From Sphingomonas naphthae (GTDB lineage: Bacteria; Pseudomonadota; Alphaproteobacteria; Sphingomonadales; Sphingomonadaceae): a stretch of DNA of 64,000 nucleotides. A model generated the notes under the pieces. The model saw nothing but the letters and a program-made list of their open reading frames with translations, had not been told where the DNA came from and made no database searches. The DNA lies in NCBI RefSeq assembly GCF_028607085.1, contig NZ_CP117412.1, positions 121,405 to 185,404 of the forward strand, in the 5' to 3' direction. The translations under genes were made by a program, and so were the position numbers. Of this stretch, positions 1 through 8,626 are shown piece by piece. Position 1 is the first letter of the stretch; each line of letters opens with the position of its first letter.

Positions 1-947
1 AGATCCACGCCGGCGCGGGCGACCGCACCTGCCGCGTCGGCCTGCCGCGTCTGTGGTAATCTTGCCTCGCCGCCGGTGAAGCTGCCCGCGGGCGCAAGCG
101 GATGACTGACGACAAAGAGACCGGTGGTGGGGCGTACCCGGTCCACCTCAAGCAGGCGGGCAAGGTCGTCCCGGGCGCCATCGTGGGCGATCGCGGCGCG
201 CTGCCAGGTTCGCTCGGCGGTGTCGCGCGCGACCTGCGCCTCGAGCGTGCGCGCGTGAGCAACGACCCCCGCGGCCTCCATTTTGCGAACGTCCGACAGC
301 AGCCGGTCGAGTGCGTCGCGGCTTTCCCGCGCCGACGCGGCGAGCGCCGCAGCGGCCTGTTCGCCGAAATAGACGCGGATGAGGTTGAGCTGCGCGAGGT
401 CGCGCCCTTGCGCCGCGCGCGCCGCGGCGATCTCAGCGGCTGCGCGGGCGCCGCGCTGGATCGCAGGTATCGCTCCGCCGGAATAGAGCGGCAGTACCCC
501 CTGCACCGTTGGACGGAACACATCGTCACGGTAGCGATAGCTCAGCTGGTCGGGGATCGCGGTGAACAGGCCGGGCAAAGCCTGCCCGATCCTGCCCACG
601 ATGTCGGATGCAATCTGCTGAAACGCAGGCGGGACGGTCATCGGGATGCCGGACAGGAAATCCTGCGTCGCATCGCGCGCATCCTCTTTCTGTCCGGTCA
701 GATCGACCGCCAGCGTCTTCTGATATTCAATGTACTGCGCCGACGCGGTAACGACCGGACGTCTGAGCGTCGCTACCGCGGCTGCCGTTTCGCGCGCCGC
801 ATCTTCTGCGTGGTCGGCGGCCGCCAGCGCTGGCGAGGTCGTCTCCAGGCGTCGGCTTGCCGCATCGAACGTCATGGCGACGTCCTGTGCTGCCGCGCCG
901 GCAGCGATTGGCATCAGCGATGCCGCGATTATTGTCGCGCGTGCCAT
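1..947 (-). CDS. TolC-family outer-membrane efflux protein (partial, runs off left edge)
   Basis: The minus-strand frame is open from 947 to the window edge and gives about 315 residues. It starts with a clear signal peptide (MARATIIAASLMPIAAGAAA, cleavage expected before QDV). Long Ala/Arg-rich helices follow, with a central YSGG-like strand (VLPLYSGGAIPAIQRGARAA), as in TolC/CzcC outer-membrane factors, which form the exit duct of tripartite pumps. In-frame ATGs also exist at 974 and 989; 947 was chosen because the signal peptide is then compact. It is the last visible gene of the peroxidase-patatin operon, 90 bases after the patatin gene. No pump or adaptor gene is visible; these may lie beyond the edge. 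The C-terminus is missing. Confidence 0.8.
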   Translation of the reverse strand, partial: MARATIIAASLMPIAAGAAAQDVAMTFDAASRRLETTSPALAAADHAEDAARETAAAVATLRRPVVTASAQYIEYQKTLAVDLTGQKEDARDATQDFLSGIPMTVPPAFQQIASDIVGRIGQALPGLFTAIPDQLSYRYRDDVFRPTVQGVLPLYSGGAIPAIQRGARAAAEIAAARAAQGRDLAQLNLIRVYFGEQAAAALAASARESRDALDRLLSDVRKMEAAGVVAHARTLEAQVARDTAERTWQRAAIAHDGARDDLARLLEVDRVRPTTGLFVVSHPLAPAGSFTGGEARLPQTRQADAAGAVARAGVD

Positions 948-1037
948 CCCGAACCCTGCCCAGCCCCCGATCATCGTCAATTCTGTCATCCCGGCCATAC
1001 GCGGCAATCGACGAACCACGACCGCGATGATCCTGTT

Positions 1038-2201
1038 CTATTGATGATCGAGACGATCCGCGATGGCAAGATCGGCCGGGGTGGGCGGCGTCTTGCGCCA
1101 CGAACCAGTGCGTCCCCGCTCGACGCCATAGGCGTACAGGCGTCGCATGTAGGTCTTCTCGAACAGGCGGTCGCTGGGTGCGACGTCGTTCCCGATGAAC
1201 GTCAAGTTCCAGTCGATGCCGTGGCGATGCGCGTAGACGTAGCTGGTTTCCGCCAGTGTCAGCAGCGCTGCCTGCTGGTTGAGCGCGAAGGCGCGCTTCA
1301 GGATCGGGACGAGCCGCGGCGTAACCATCTGAAAATCGCCGCCAAGCCTGCTGTTCATCAACAGGTAGACGTGCAGCCGGGCGGCGTCCCCGATCGGCGC
1401 GTCGCTGACCGCGAGCTGCGGCGGGATTGCGAGGATGCCAGCGGTCGTCCCGCCATCGGCATGAAGCTCGCGTACGGGCGCCCCGTTGCTGGACGCGTCG
1501 ATCACCACCGGGGGAAACACCACAGGAATGGACGACGATGCCAGCAATACCCGCCGGAACAGCTCGACCTTGTCCGGCAACATGCTGGCGGCGATTGCCC
1601 CCATATCCCAGATCACGCTGCGTTGCGCGTCGAGATTGGCGGTGGCGACGAACAGGCGGCGCCCCTTGGCCTGCTCCTCCGCGATGCGCGCTACAAGTTC
1701 CGGTGTCACCTCACGTGCGATCAGTTTCGCAAGCGGTGCGGTGGAGGCGACACTGGTCGATCCCGGTATCGCAAGTGGGAAGCGGGGATGGAAGATGTCC
1801 CTTGCGGATACGCTGGTGTAAAACCGGGCGATCGATGCATCGCCTTCCTTGCCCAGAAAGGCAAAGGGAGCGATCAATGCCCCGGTGCTGACCCCGGTGA
1901 CAACGCTGAACTCCGGACGCGTGCCGCTCTGCGTCCAGCCGTTGAGCACACCGGCGCCATAGGCACCCTCGTCAGCACCACCCGAAAGGGCCAGCATCGT
2001 TACCGGCTGCCCGGCCGGCACATCGGGTCGCATCCGCTGCGCGGCATCCGGCAGATCCGCCCAGAAACGGACCTCCGGCGCACCGGCAATAGCGGCCGCG
2101 GCACTTTGCGCCCCGGTGAACGGCACGCGCTCCACCGTGGTACATCCACTGACAAACGCCATTGCGGCTATCGTAACGGCGCGGAGGATCTGTCTGGTCA
2201 T
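1038..2201 (-). CDS. Patatin-like phospholipase lipoprotein
   Basis: A 387-residue protein with a lipoprotein signal (lipobox FVSGC, Cys20), so probably anchored on the periplasmic side of an envelope membrane. The patatin fold is marked by the oxyanion loop SGGADEGAYGAG (residues 73-84), the nucleophile elbow GVSTG (Ser105) and the second dyad motif DGG (Asp249). Patatin enzymes hydrolyse acyl esters of lipids with a Ser-Asp dyad; the substrate here is unknown. Its ATG overlaps the stop of the upstream thioesterase gene by four bases (2198-2201), so the two are translationally coupled. All catalytic residues are present and the gene looks intact. Confidence 0.88.
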   Translation of the reverse strand: MTRQILRAVTIAAMAFVSGCTTVERVPFTGAQSAAAAIAGAPEVRFWADLPDAAQRMRPDVPAGQPVTMLALSGGADEGAYGAGVLNGWTQSGTRPEFSVVTGVSTGALIAPFAFLGKEGDASIARFYTSVSARDIFHPRFPLAIPGSTSVASTAPLAKLIAREVTPELVARIAEEQAKGRRLFVATANLDAQRSVIWDMGAIAASMLPDKVELFRRVLLASSSIPVVFPPVVIDASSNGAPVRELHADGGTTAGILAIPPQLAVSDAPIGDAARLHVYLLMNSRLGGDFQMVTPRLVPILKRAFALNQQAALLTLAETSYVYAHRHGIDWNLTFIGNDVAPSDRLFEKTYMRRLYAYGVERGRTGSWRKTPPTPADLAIADRLDHQ

Positions 2202-2647
2202 CGCATGGCTCCACTAGCCGTAGTTGCTTCAGTGTCACGAAGATAGAAATGCTGAGCAAGATCGGGACGAATACGCACAAGTTGCCTGGACCCGCGATCG
2301 ATGCACACCAGCGTAGACTCAACTATGGCAACGTCTTCGCTGTTTCGCTCGAAGCGAGTTTCAAAGTGGGCACGACATCCTTGATGACCAATGACGCGCA
2401 CTACGGCGACGATCAGATCGTGCAGCACGGCGGGCCTGTGATAGACCACGTCATGACGGTGCGCGATCCAGGCGAGCGTCTCTACCTGTTCTGGCGGCGC
2501 GGTCTTGCGCCAATAGGCGTTGACCGCTTCTTGCATCCACATGAGATAGATGGCGTTGTTCACATGATCGAGATCGTCGATCGCTCCCGGACCGACCCTG
2601 ATCGGATGCCGATATTCAACGTAGCGGCCCGGACCATGGTCAGGCAT
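2198..2647 (-). CDS. Acyl-CoA thioesterase, hotdog fold (4HBT type)
   Basis: About 149 residues, the usual size of single-hotdog thioesterases. The motif AIDDLDHVNNAIYLMWMQEA near residues 20-40 is the D-x-x-x-HVNNA signature of the YbgC/4HBT family, where Asp is catalytic. The longer open frame upstream is not used: ATG at 2647 follows the DyP stop codon by one base, which points to coupled translation. Family members hydrolyse acyl-CoA thioesters in the cytoplasm; the acyl group is not predictable. The pairing with a patatin downstream suggests a role in acyl-chain turnover (inference). Confidence 0.85.
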   Translation of the reverse strand: MPDHGPGRYVEYRHPIRVGPGAIDDLDHVNNAIYLMWMQEAVNAYWRKTAPPEQVETLAWIAHRHDVVYHRPAVLHDLIVAVVRVIGHQGCRAHFETRFERNSEDVAIVESTLVCIDRGSRQLVRIRPDLAQHFYLRDTEATTASGAMR

Positions 2648-2648
2648 C

Positions 2649-4022
2649 TCAGTTCCACGATCCTGCCGCGATCCATCGCAAAGCGGTGAGCGAAGGCATG
2701 AACATATATTCGCCGCCACGCAGCCGGTTGTACGTGGTGACACCGTCTATACGGCGACGAACCGGCTCGGCAGGCACGGTGAAGCGTCCGGGTTCCTCAT
2801 GCAGGCCGACCACAGGATCACGCTCCTTCCCCAGGTCGATGAAATTACCGCGATTGATCCATTCCTGCTGCAGAAACTCGATCGTGTCGAACGCACGTGC
2901 CGAGATGAAGATGAAGAAGATGCCGCGATCGTTCTCGCCATCGTCGGCAGCAGTCAGGTCGGCCGACCATTTCGGACCGAAGGTGGAAGAGCGGCGGATG
3001 ATCCGGTGGATGTTTTCGTCGGTCAGGATCGTCAGTCGCTCACCGCGCGGATTGAGGCGGCGCATGTGCGCGCCATGCGGACAGACAATTCCCGCCTTGT
3101 CGCCCGAGAAATCAAAGTCGTTGCGCCGGGCCGGATCGGCGCCCAGCTCTTCGTCGTCGCGGGTCGGCGACAGGATCAGCGGTGCCCCCGATCGCCAGCG
3201 GCCGAACATCTTGGCGGCCAGCAGCTCCTGCGCCGCCTCATCGTTTGCCTGGCCGCGCACGAAATCGTTGAATGCGCCCGGTCGACTGTCATACTTGCGC
3301 AGCACGACATAGGAACCGTTCCGCCCCAGCGCGTCAGGCTGCGGTATCTCCAGCGGCGCTCCCGTTTCGCTGTCCTCGCCCAGGATGAACTCGCCCGGCG
3401 CGATCGCGCGCTCCTGCCCCGGCTGTGGATCGACCCCGGCACCCGCGACGGTCGGCTGCGACACCGAGTCACGAAAGCCGAACGGGTTCTTGGCATCCGC
3501 ATCGGCTCCGAAACGATGTGTTCCGATCAGCGTCACGCCGCTCGATGCATGATATTCGGACATTGCCCGGTCGGTGGCTTCGTCAAGCCGGGCCTGATCC
3601 GAAGCGAAGATGGTGAGCGCGATGTGGCAGCGATTGTCGCGATACGCCTCCTCCCATTGCTCGGGAGCATTCTCTCCCGCGTCACGCAGCTGCTCGGCGC
3701 GCGCCGCCATTCCCTGACGAAACGACAGAGGAAAGCTGGCGAGCGAGCCTTCGGGCACCCCAAGCGCCTTCAGACCCGCGTGACTGATCGCCACACCGGT
3801 CCATGCCGTCAGCTCTTCGGTCCAGTCTGCTGCGGCAGGGATATGCGGCGCGAGCCTTCGCAGGAGATCGCGGCCACCCGCGGCGTCGTCGACGTGAAGC
3901 ATTGCGTGAATGCCGACATACGGTTCAGGCCGCGCGCGCAGGATCAACGCCTGAATGTCGTCCAGCTGCAGCGTCACGCGGTCAGGGCGGAAGCGGTCCT
4001 TGAGGTGCTGGAGGATACCCAT
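2649..4022 (-). CDS. DyP-type heme peroxidase
   Basis: 457 residues, typical of longer DyP peroxidases. The distal motif normally GxxDG reads GFRDS (residues 182-186): catalytic Asp185 is kept but the last Gly is Ser. The proximal heme ligand is expected at His319 in CPHGAHMRRLNPR. The C-terminal part has the usual FIFISARAFDTIEFLQQEW stretch. No Tat or Sec signal is visible, so it is predicted cytoplasmic. The start at 4022 shares one base with the stop of the upstream gene (TGATG), giving tight coupling. DyP enzymes oxidise bulky substrates with hydrogen peroxide. Its place next to a catalase-like protein suggests a joint heme-peroxide function. Confidence 0.92.
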   Translation of the reverse strand: MGILQHLKDRFRPDRVTLQLDDIQALILRARPEPYVGIHAMLHVDDAAGGRDLLRRLAPHIPAAADWTEELTAWTGVAISHAGLKALGVPEGSLASFPLSFRQGMAARAEQLRDAGENAPEQWEEAYRDNRCHIALTIFASDQARLDEATDRAMSEYHASSGVTLIGTHRFGADADAKNPFGFRDSVSQPTVAGAGVDPQPGQERAIAPGEFILGEDSETGAPLEIPQPDALGRNGSYVVLRKYDSRPGAFNDFVRGQANDEAAQELLAAKMFGRWRSGAPLILSPTRDDEELGADPARRNDFDFSGDKAGIVCPHGAHMRRLNPRGERLTILTDENIHRIIRRSSTFGPKWSADLTAADDGENDRGIFFIFISARAFDTIEFLQQEWINRGNFIDLGKERDPVVGLHEEPGRFTVPAEPVRRRIDGVTTYNRLRGGEYMFMPSLTALRWIAAGSWN

Positions 4023-4717
4023 CAGTAATCCACTCCGTGCGGCACCGACACCTGCCTCGACAGCAGGGCCAGCGCGTCCCGTGTCGCGGGGTCCACAGCG
4101 GTGTTGCCGGCCATTGTATCGAGGAAGGCATCGAGCGCCGTCTCCATCCGCTGCAGCCGCCGCACGTCCACAACCGTCACCTGCGGGTTGGCGACGAACC
4201 AACCGGCCGCGTCGATCTGGTGATCGGCGATGAAATCCTTCACGTCAGGCGAGGCAATCCCCGGCCACCCTTCGACATTGGCGAACAAGAGATCCATCAG
4301 GTCAGGGATCTTGGTCGCGAAGTCGTTGATATAGGTATCCCAGTCACCGTCGTACGCCGTAGCGAACAGGATGCGCGTGTCGTCGTCGAACAGGACGAAA
4401 CGCATGTCATGCAGCGTCGAAACTTTCTGGGCGCCGTCGAAATTGCCGCCGGTCAGGTTGAAGATGCGACGCAGCCGGTCGCCGCCGCCAGGCTTGAGTT
4501 TGGCGATTGCAGTCAGTTCGGACACATTGCCCGATTGCCGGCCGGCCCGGCCCGCCGACCCGGCGGTGCCCTTGAACAGAGGGTTGTGGTTGCGGATCAA
4601 GCCTTCGATCGCGATCCTGGCCAGCGTGGGGGCATCGGCGGCGATTTCTGCGGCGAGGCGACGGAACTCTTGCAGACGGGTTTCGTCATCAAGCCTGGGA
4701 TCTTTACTGTCGGCCAT
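4022..4717 (-). CDS. Unrecognised protein between catalase-like and DyP genes
   Basis: 231 residues, no signal peptide, mixed alpha/beta composition. ATG at 4717 is preferred over the longer frame because it has a GGAG Shine-Dalgarno sequence about 6 bases upstream. I do not recognise catalytic motifs. The middle (residues about 90-160) is rich in aromatic and acidic residues, for example MRFVLFDDDTRILFATAYDGDWDTYI, reminiscent of ferredoxin-like or dimeric alpha-beta folds, but this is only an impression. It is wedged between two heme-enzyme genes with a one-base overlap to DyP, so it probably acts with them, perhaps as partner or heme-handling protein (inference). Confidence 0.75.
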   Translation of the reverse strand: MADSKDPRLDDETRLQEFRRLAAEIAADAPTLARIAIEGLIRNHNPLFKGTAGSAGRAGRQSGNVSELTAIAKLKPGGGDRLRRIFNLTGGNFDGAQKVSTLHDMRFVLFDDDTRILFATAYDGDWDTYINDFATKIPDLMDLLFANVEGWPGIASPDVKDFIADHQIDAAGWFVANPQVTVVDVRRLQRMETALDAFLDTMAGNTAVDPATRDALALLSRQVSVPHGVDY

Positions 4718-4739
4718 GAACGGCTCCTTCTGGTTCGGA

Positions 4740-5828
4740 TCAGTCCGGAATTTCATCAAGCGAGCGTGGTTCGCGCCGAGCCACGGCATTCAGCCTGTGC
4801 CGCTGGCTGGAGGACGATTCATACGCTGCCTTGCGGATTCGCATGATGCCGCCGAGCGGCCGATGCGCCGCGACCCCGTTCCACGGGTTGAAGGCGAGAT
4901 GGTCGTCGCCATGCACCTGTCTGGCCGGGGCATAGGCATCCTGGGGAGGGAAGGTCAGCGTTGCGATCGCGCGATGCGGTGAAAGGGCAGGATCCCACAG
5001 GACCGCCGCGTCCTCGATCGGCATTGTATCCGGGTCGACGCATAGCTGCGCGCGTAATTCGTAGGTGGCGCCGGCGTGCCGGAAATGGTCGACTACCGCG
5101 TCACGCATGGTCGAGAAGCCCGCCTCGACCTGCCGTCCGGTCAGTTCGGCCACCCCCCCGACCGGCGCCAGCGACAGTTTCGCAACATGATCGCCGTAGC
5201 GGATTGCCGCCTGCGTATAAAATGTCTCGCCCAGCATGTTCGCATGGTCGCGCGCCAGTCCGTCAAGCGTGGCATTAGGGCTGCCGCCTAGCGCCTCCAC
5301 AGCGCCCTTCACGCCACGCGCGGCAGCGGCGATCAGCCGCTGCGCCGCCTCAGGCGCGTCCGCGTTCTTTTCAAGCAGACCCAGCATGACCTTGTATTTG
5401 GCGATCGTACCAAAGGCGAGCGTCGGAAAATTGACCATCAGGAAATCCTGATTGGCCCCCCCGAGGGTGGGTGACAGGCGCTCGCCCCCAACGCCGATGA
5501 CCTTGACCGCAAAGCCGCGCGGGGCCGGCACTGCATCGCTGTGAATATCACCCGGCGCCGATGACAGTCGAGCTACGATCTCATGTTCGCCAGGGTGGGC
5601 GAAGATGCCCTGCGCCAATTCGGCAGGCAGATCCTGATGGACTGTCATCCGCCCTTTCAGGATCGCATGGCTCTTCGCATGTGCGTCTCGGTGCGCATGA
5701 TGATGCCGCTCTGCGTGAGCAGCCTGTGTCGCCGCCATTCGAGCCACGATCTCACGCGTCAGCGCAGCTTCGTCGGGCTGCTCGATTTCGAGATCGTCGC
5801 GATAGGCGATGGGGCGGCGGGTGGTCAC
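4740..5828 (-). CDS. Catalase-like heme protein (y4iL/SrpA-type)
   Basis: 362 residues, shorter than a classical catalase. Catalase-superfamily marks are KSHAILKGRMTV (His54 in the distal position), PAPRGFAVKVIGVGG (residues 101-115, matching the DPRGFAVKF block) and GANQDFLMVNFP with Asn126 in the distal Asn position. Such small catalase-related proteins have weak or no catalase activity and often act as peroxidases; the activity here is unknown. The start is GTG at 5828, just after the operator region. It is the first gene of the operon and divergent from a TetR-type regulator. The His-rich stretch ERHHHAHRDAHAKSH is notable. Confidence 0.82.
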   Translation of the reverse strand: MTTRRPIAYRDDLEIEQPDEAALTREIVARMAATQAAHAERHHHAHRDAHAKSHAILKGRMTVHQDLPAELAQGIFAHPGEHEIVARLSSAPGDIHSDAVPAPRGFAVKVIGVGGERLSPTLGGANQDFLMVNFPTLAFGTIAKYKVMLGLLEKNADAPEAAQRLIAAAARGVKGAVEALGGSPNATLDGLARDHANMLGETFYTQAAIRYGDHVAKLSLAPVGGVAELTGRQVEAGFSTMRDAVVDHFRHAGATYELRAQLCVDPDTMPIEDAAVLWDPALSPHRAIATLTFPPQDAYAPARQVHGDDHLAFNPWNGVAAHRPLGGIMRIRKAAYESSSSQRHRLNAVARREPRSLDEIPD

Positions 5829-5859
5829 GGATGACGGCTTTCATTGAGGCGAGCGTCAT

Positions 5860-5881
5860 TAACATATCAAGCGATATATTA
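5860..5881. promoter_or_regulatory. Near-palindromic operator between catalase-like gene and tetR
   Basis: Arms TAACATATC (5860-5868) and GATATATTA (5873-5881) are inverted repeats matching at 8 of 9 positions around the 4-base spacer aagc. The site lies in the 67-base divergent intergenic region, which is the usual place for a TetR-family operator controlling both transcripts. Binding by the neighbouring TetR protein is inferred. Confidence 0.6.
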
Positions 5882-5895
5882 GTTGCAATACCTGT

Positions 5896-6564
5896 GTGGC
5901 TGTTGCTCTTGACGCCAACGGGCTGCATCTGGTGTCGGTGGATTATGAGACGACACCGACGACGCAGACGGTACCACGCCGCAGGAAGCGTCCCGAGATG
6001 CGGATGGAGACGCGGACACGACTGCTCGACGCCGCGATAGGGCTGATCGTTGCAGGAGGGGTCGCAGCCGCCTCGATTCGAGGCATCTGCGAACGCGCCG
6101 GCTTTTCGCAGGGCGCATTCTATTCGTATTTCGCCAGCAAGGACGATCTTCTCTTCACGCTGGTCGAAGAGCATATGGCGAACCTCGCAAGAAAGTTCGA
6201 CATGTTGGTGGCAGACACCCGGTATCAAACGGCGGAAGCCATCCTGGATACGATCGGTGCCAGTCTGGATGCCTTGTCCGTCGACGCCAGCTATTCGGTT
6301 CTGGTGGTCGAACTTCACCTTCACGCACGTCGCAACGCTGCGTTCCGTGCTCGCTTCGAACCGGTCAAGATCGCGTACGAGTCCGCTTTCGCCGGTGTAA
6401 TGTCCCATCTGCTACGACGTACCGGCCTGACGCCGGTCATACCGAGCATTCAACTGGCGCGCATCCTTCTTTCGCTGTGGTCCGGTTTGACCCTTCAGGA
6501 AAGCAGCGATCCCCCTCCCTCTATACAAATGCGACATGTGTTCGCTGCGCTCGCGCAAGATTGA
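5896..6564 (+). CDS. TetR/AcrR-family transcriptional regulator
   Basis: The N-terminal helix-turn-helix is clear: METRTRLLDAAIGLIVAGGVAAASIRGICERAGFSQGAFYSYFASKDDLLFTLVEEH, roughly residues 36-92 of the 222-residue frame, followed by a helical ligand-binding domain. The start is uncertain: GTG at 5896, GTG near 5935 or ATG at 5998 are all in frame, and none has a strong ribosome-binding site. It diverges from the peroxidase operon across the 5860-5881 palindrome and is expected to repress it. The inducer is unknown. Confidence 0.87.
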   Translation: MAVALDANGLHLVSVDYETTPTTQTVPRRRKRPEMRMETRTRLLDAAIGLIVAGGVAAASIRGICERAGFSQGAFYSYFASKDDLLFTLVEEHMANLARKFDMLVADTRYQTAEAILDTIGASLDALSVDASYSVLVVELHLHARRNAAFRARFEPVKIAYESAFAGVMSHLLRRTGLTPVIPSIQLARILLSLWSGLTLQESSDPPPSIQMRHVFAALAQD

Positions 6565-6736
6565 TCGATGCCGCCCGGCAGGATAGTCAACGTTGCCGAT
6601 GCGGTTGGGGGCGGTACCGCGGAGATGGCTGCCTTAGGAAGTCGCGGTGGCGGCCAAAGTAAGTGCCAGTCGCAAAAGGCTCATGATGCTATCTCCTAGG
6701 CATATTTTTACGAACGCTCCCGAAGTGGACAGACCC

Positions 6737-7006
6737 TCAGTTCCGCGATGCCAAGCAATCACTGAGGAATCTGTCGATCACTGCGCGGTAGGCCGTGGCG
6801 GCGAACGGCGCCTCAATCGAATGGCCGATCGCTGCAGGCAGTTCCCGGATCCCGTCGCACTGAAGCATTGGCTTTATGGCGGCAAGATCGCCGCGCAGCA
6901 CCGCGAAATCGCCCGAGGCATGGACGATGCGAACGTTTTCGTGTGGGCCGGGTCCGATCAGAGCAGCAATGTCTCGATCCTCGCTGCCAGCGAAATAATC
7001 GAGCAA
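6737..7006 (-). pseudogene. Fragment resembling the C-terminus of an alpha/beta hydrolase
   Basis: An 89-residue frame whose middle and end fit the C-terminal part of alpha/beta hydrolases: VRIVHASGDF resembles the strand carrying the acid residue, and AAIGHSIEAP resembles the catalytic-His loop, followed by a terminal helix AVIDRFLSD. No N-terminal nucleophile domain is found upstream, so if real it is a remnant. The similarity is weak. Confidence 0.35.
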
Positions 7007-7010
7007 TGCC

Positions 7011-7514
7011 CTATCGAAAGCCTGCTGTCGTCAGTCTGAATCCGACACTCGCGAAGGTCCGGCCGCAGGTGAAGTCATTCCTCTCTCGAAGCCAGTTGCT
7101 CGCCGCGAACACACGCGAGCGAATGTCGCTCCCGCAAGACACGAATGGCGCTGACGGCGGCATATTGGGAACGGGAGTGAACTGGGCCTCTGGATCGGGG
7201 AGGGCCATGGTTTCCCCCGCAATGATCAACCTCCGGGTGCCGGCACCCGCAGTGTCATGTGCCCACGCCTGCGCCGGCTGCCCGCGATCCGCCGCGCGGC
7301 GCCAGTGTTTGTTCTCCGTCCACCACGTAACTCCAGCGAAATCCTGCAACTTTGCCACAGTTGGTGCGGATCCACATGCAGACGTCCCTGGACGCACCGA
7401 CATAATCATGGAGCCAACCTGCGCACCTGCCTCCCTAGCTGATTGCCGGTCGTTACACGCGGTGATCAGCAGGGGCAGCGCGAATCACAAGAAAAATCGG
7501 ATGCAGCGTGGCAT
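7011..7514 (-). pseudogene. Lipoprotein gene with an in-frame stop in its signal peptide
   Basis: Read from ATG at 7514 the protein begins MPRCIRFFL, meets a TGA at 7487-7485, then continues in the same frame as FALPLLITAC, which is a good lipoprotein signal with lipobox ITAC. The frame then stays open to 7011 (about 150 more residues). A purine-rich AAAGGGAAA lies upstream of the ATG. One TGG-to-TGA change would explain the break. The C-terminal segment (VSCGSDIRSRVFAAS and FASVGFRL) faintly recalls the end of FGE-sulfatase domains, but the protein is too short for that family. Confidence 0.45.
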
Positions 7515-7759
7515 CAGGTGGCTGTTTCCCTTTACGCCTTCGCCACATCGAACGATGCTTATCATCGTGCCAGCGGTTTGTTGTGATTACGACAAGGTTT
7601 CATTTCACGGTCGATCAGCGAGGAACACGACCGGGGCTGTTGAAAAATGCGCCGCTGGTGGCCGGGTCCGGTTGGGGGCGGAATGACACCCCAACGCATA
7701 GCGATCCCGTCTCGCATGGGATCGAATTTCGGGAAAGCCACCTGTCGAGCGAGCAAGAC

Positions 7760-8101
7760 CTACCCGGCGTTGTGGCGCAAAGTCCTCTCGATCAACCAAA
7801 GGTGCAGAAGCTGCACCGCGACAAGTGTGGCACCGGTTCCGACCAGCACGGGGAATACAAGTGCCTCCTGCCCGGCTCGGGCAGGAACATTCAATGCCAT
7901 GAATACCTGAAAGCCAAGAACGCCGATTGCCAAGATCGGTATGAAGGCAAGCGCAACGGATCGGGGCGCGGACCAGTTTACTGCCCCTGTGATCCCCCAC
8001 TGCATTGGAAGTCGGCGCTCGTTACGAAAGCGTATGTTCGCGCGGTAAGCTAAGGCAGAAAGTATCACGACAAAAACTGCCGAAACGACCAGCATACCCA
8101 T
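7760..8101 (-). CDS. Small integral membrane protein, unknown function
   Basis: 113 residues with three predicted membrane segments (about residues 3-20, 50-70 and 82-105) separated by short basic loops. The loop RFRNERRLPMQWGITGAVNWSAPRSVALAFIPIL recalls the motif of DUF1648-like membrane proteins (small-residue loop with WG...G), so it may belong to that group. It is isolated, with no operon partner on the minus strand. The opposite-strand frame across the same bases has no protein-like character. Confidence 0.6.
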   Translation of the reverse strand: MGMLVVSAVFVVILSALAYRANIRFRNERRLPMQWGITGAVNWSAPRSVALAFIPILAIGVLGFQVFMALNVPARAGQEALVFPVLVGTGATLVAVQLLHLWLIERTLRHNAG

Positions 8102-8227
8102 AGACCGGCTCCTTTACGGATTGTCGTAGCATATTCCCGACACAACGTCTCGCCTTCCCGTTGGGGAACCACCAACGAGACGGCCGCGGCTTTCCCATTA
8201 GGATGGTCAAGCGGGAAAGCGAAGGCT

Positions 8228-8626
8228 TCATTCGTACGAGGAGACTTCGATCAGGTTACCGTCCGGATCGCGGACGTAGACGGAGCGGATCGCGCCTCGC
8301 GCGCCTTTCTCGGTCACAGGGCCCTGTTCGATCGCTACGCCTATTGCCGTGAAGTGGTCGGCCACGGTGCAGGGCGGGGTTTCCGTCAGGAAGCACAGGT
8401 CCGCGCTGCCCGGCGAGGGGGTGCGCGCGGTGAACCACGCCTCCTGGGAGACGGAGACGGGGCGCAGGTTGATCTTGGTGGCGCCGAACATCATGCTCGT
8501 CCGGGTCGACCCGTTGTCGGCCTCGGCATCCCGGCGGCCCATGCCGAGCGCCTTTGCGTACCAAGCCGCCGAAACCTCCACATCGCGCACGTTGAGCACG
8601 ATGTGATCGAACGCTTCCACCTTCAT
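8228..8626 (-). CDS. VOC-family (glyoxalase/dioxygenase fold) protein
   Basis: 132 residues with the paired beta-alpha-beta-beta-beta module of the VOC superfamily: FDHIVLNVRDVEVSAAWYAKALGM at the N-terminus and VYVRDPDGNLIEVSSYE at the C-terminus. Metal ligands typical of the fold would be His8 and the C-terminal Glu. Its ATG overlaps the stop of the upstream lysR by four bases, so the two are co-translated. Substrate unknown. Confidence 0.9.
   Translation of the reverse strand: MKVEAFDHIVLNVRDVEVSAAWYAKALGMGRRDAEADNGSTRTSMMFGATKINLRPVSVSQEAWFTARTPSPGSADLCFLTETPPCTVADHFTAIGVAIEQGPVTEKGARGAIRSVYVRDPDGNLIEVSSYE

Noticed and set aside
102..2246. Long plus-strand open frame of 714 codons
   Set aside because: It runs antisense over the TolC, patatin and thioesterase genes; its product is Arg-rich without domains.
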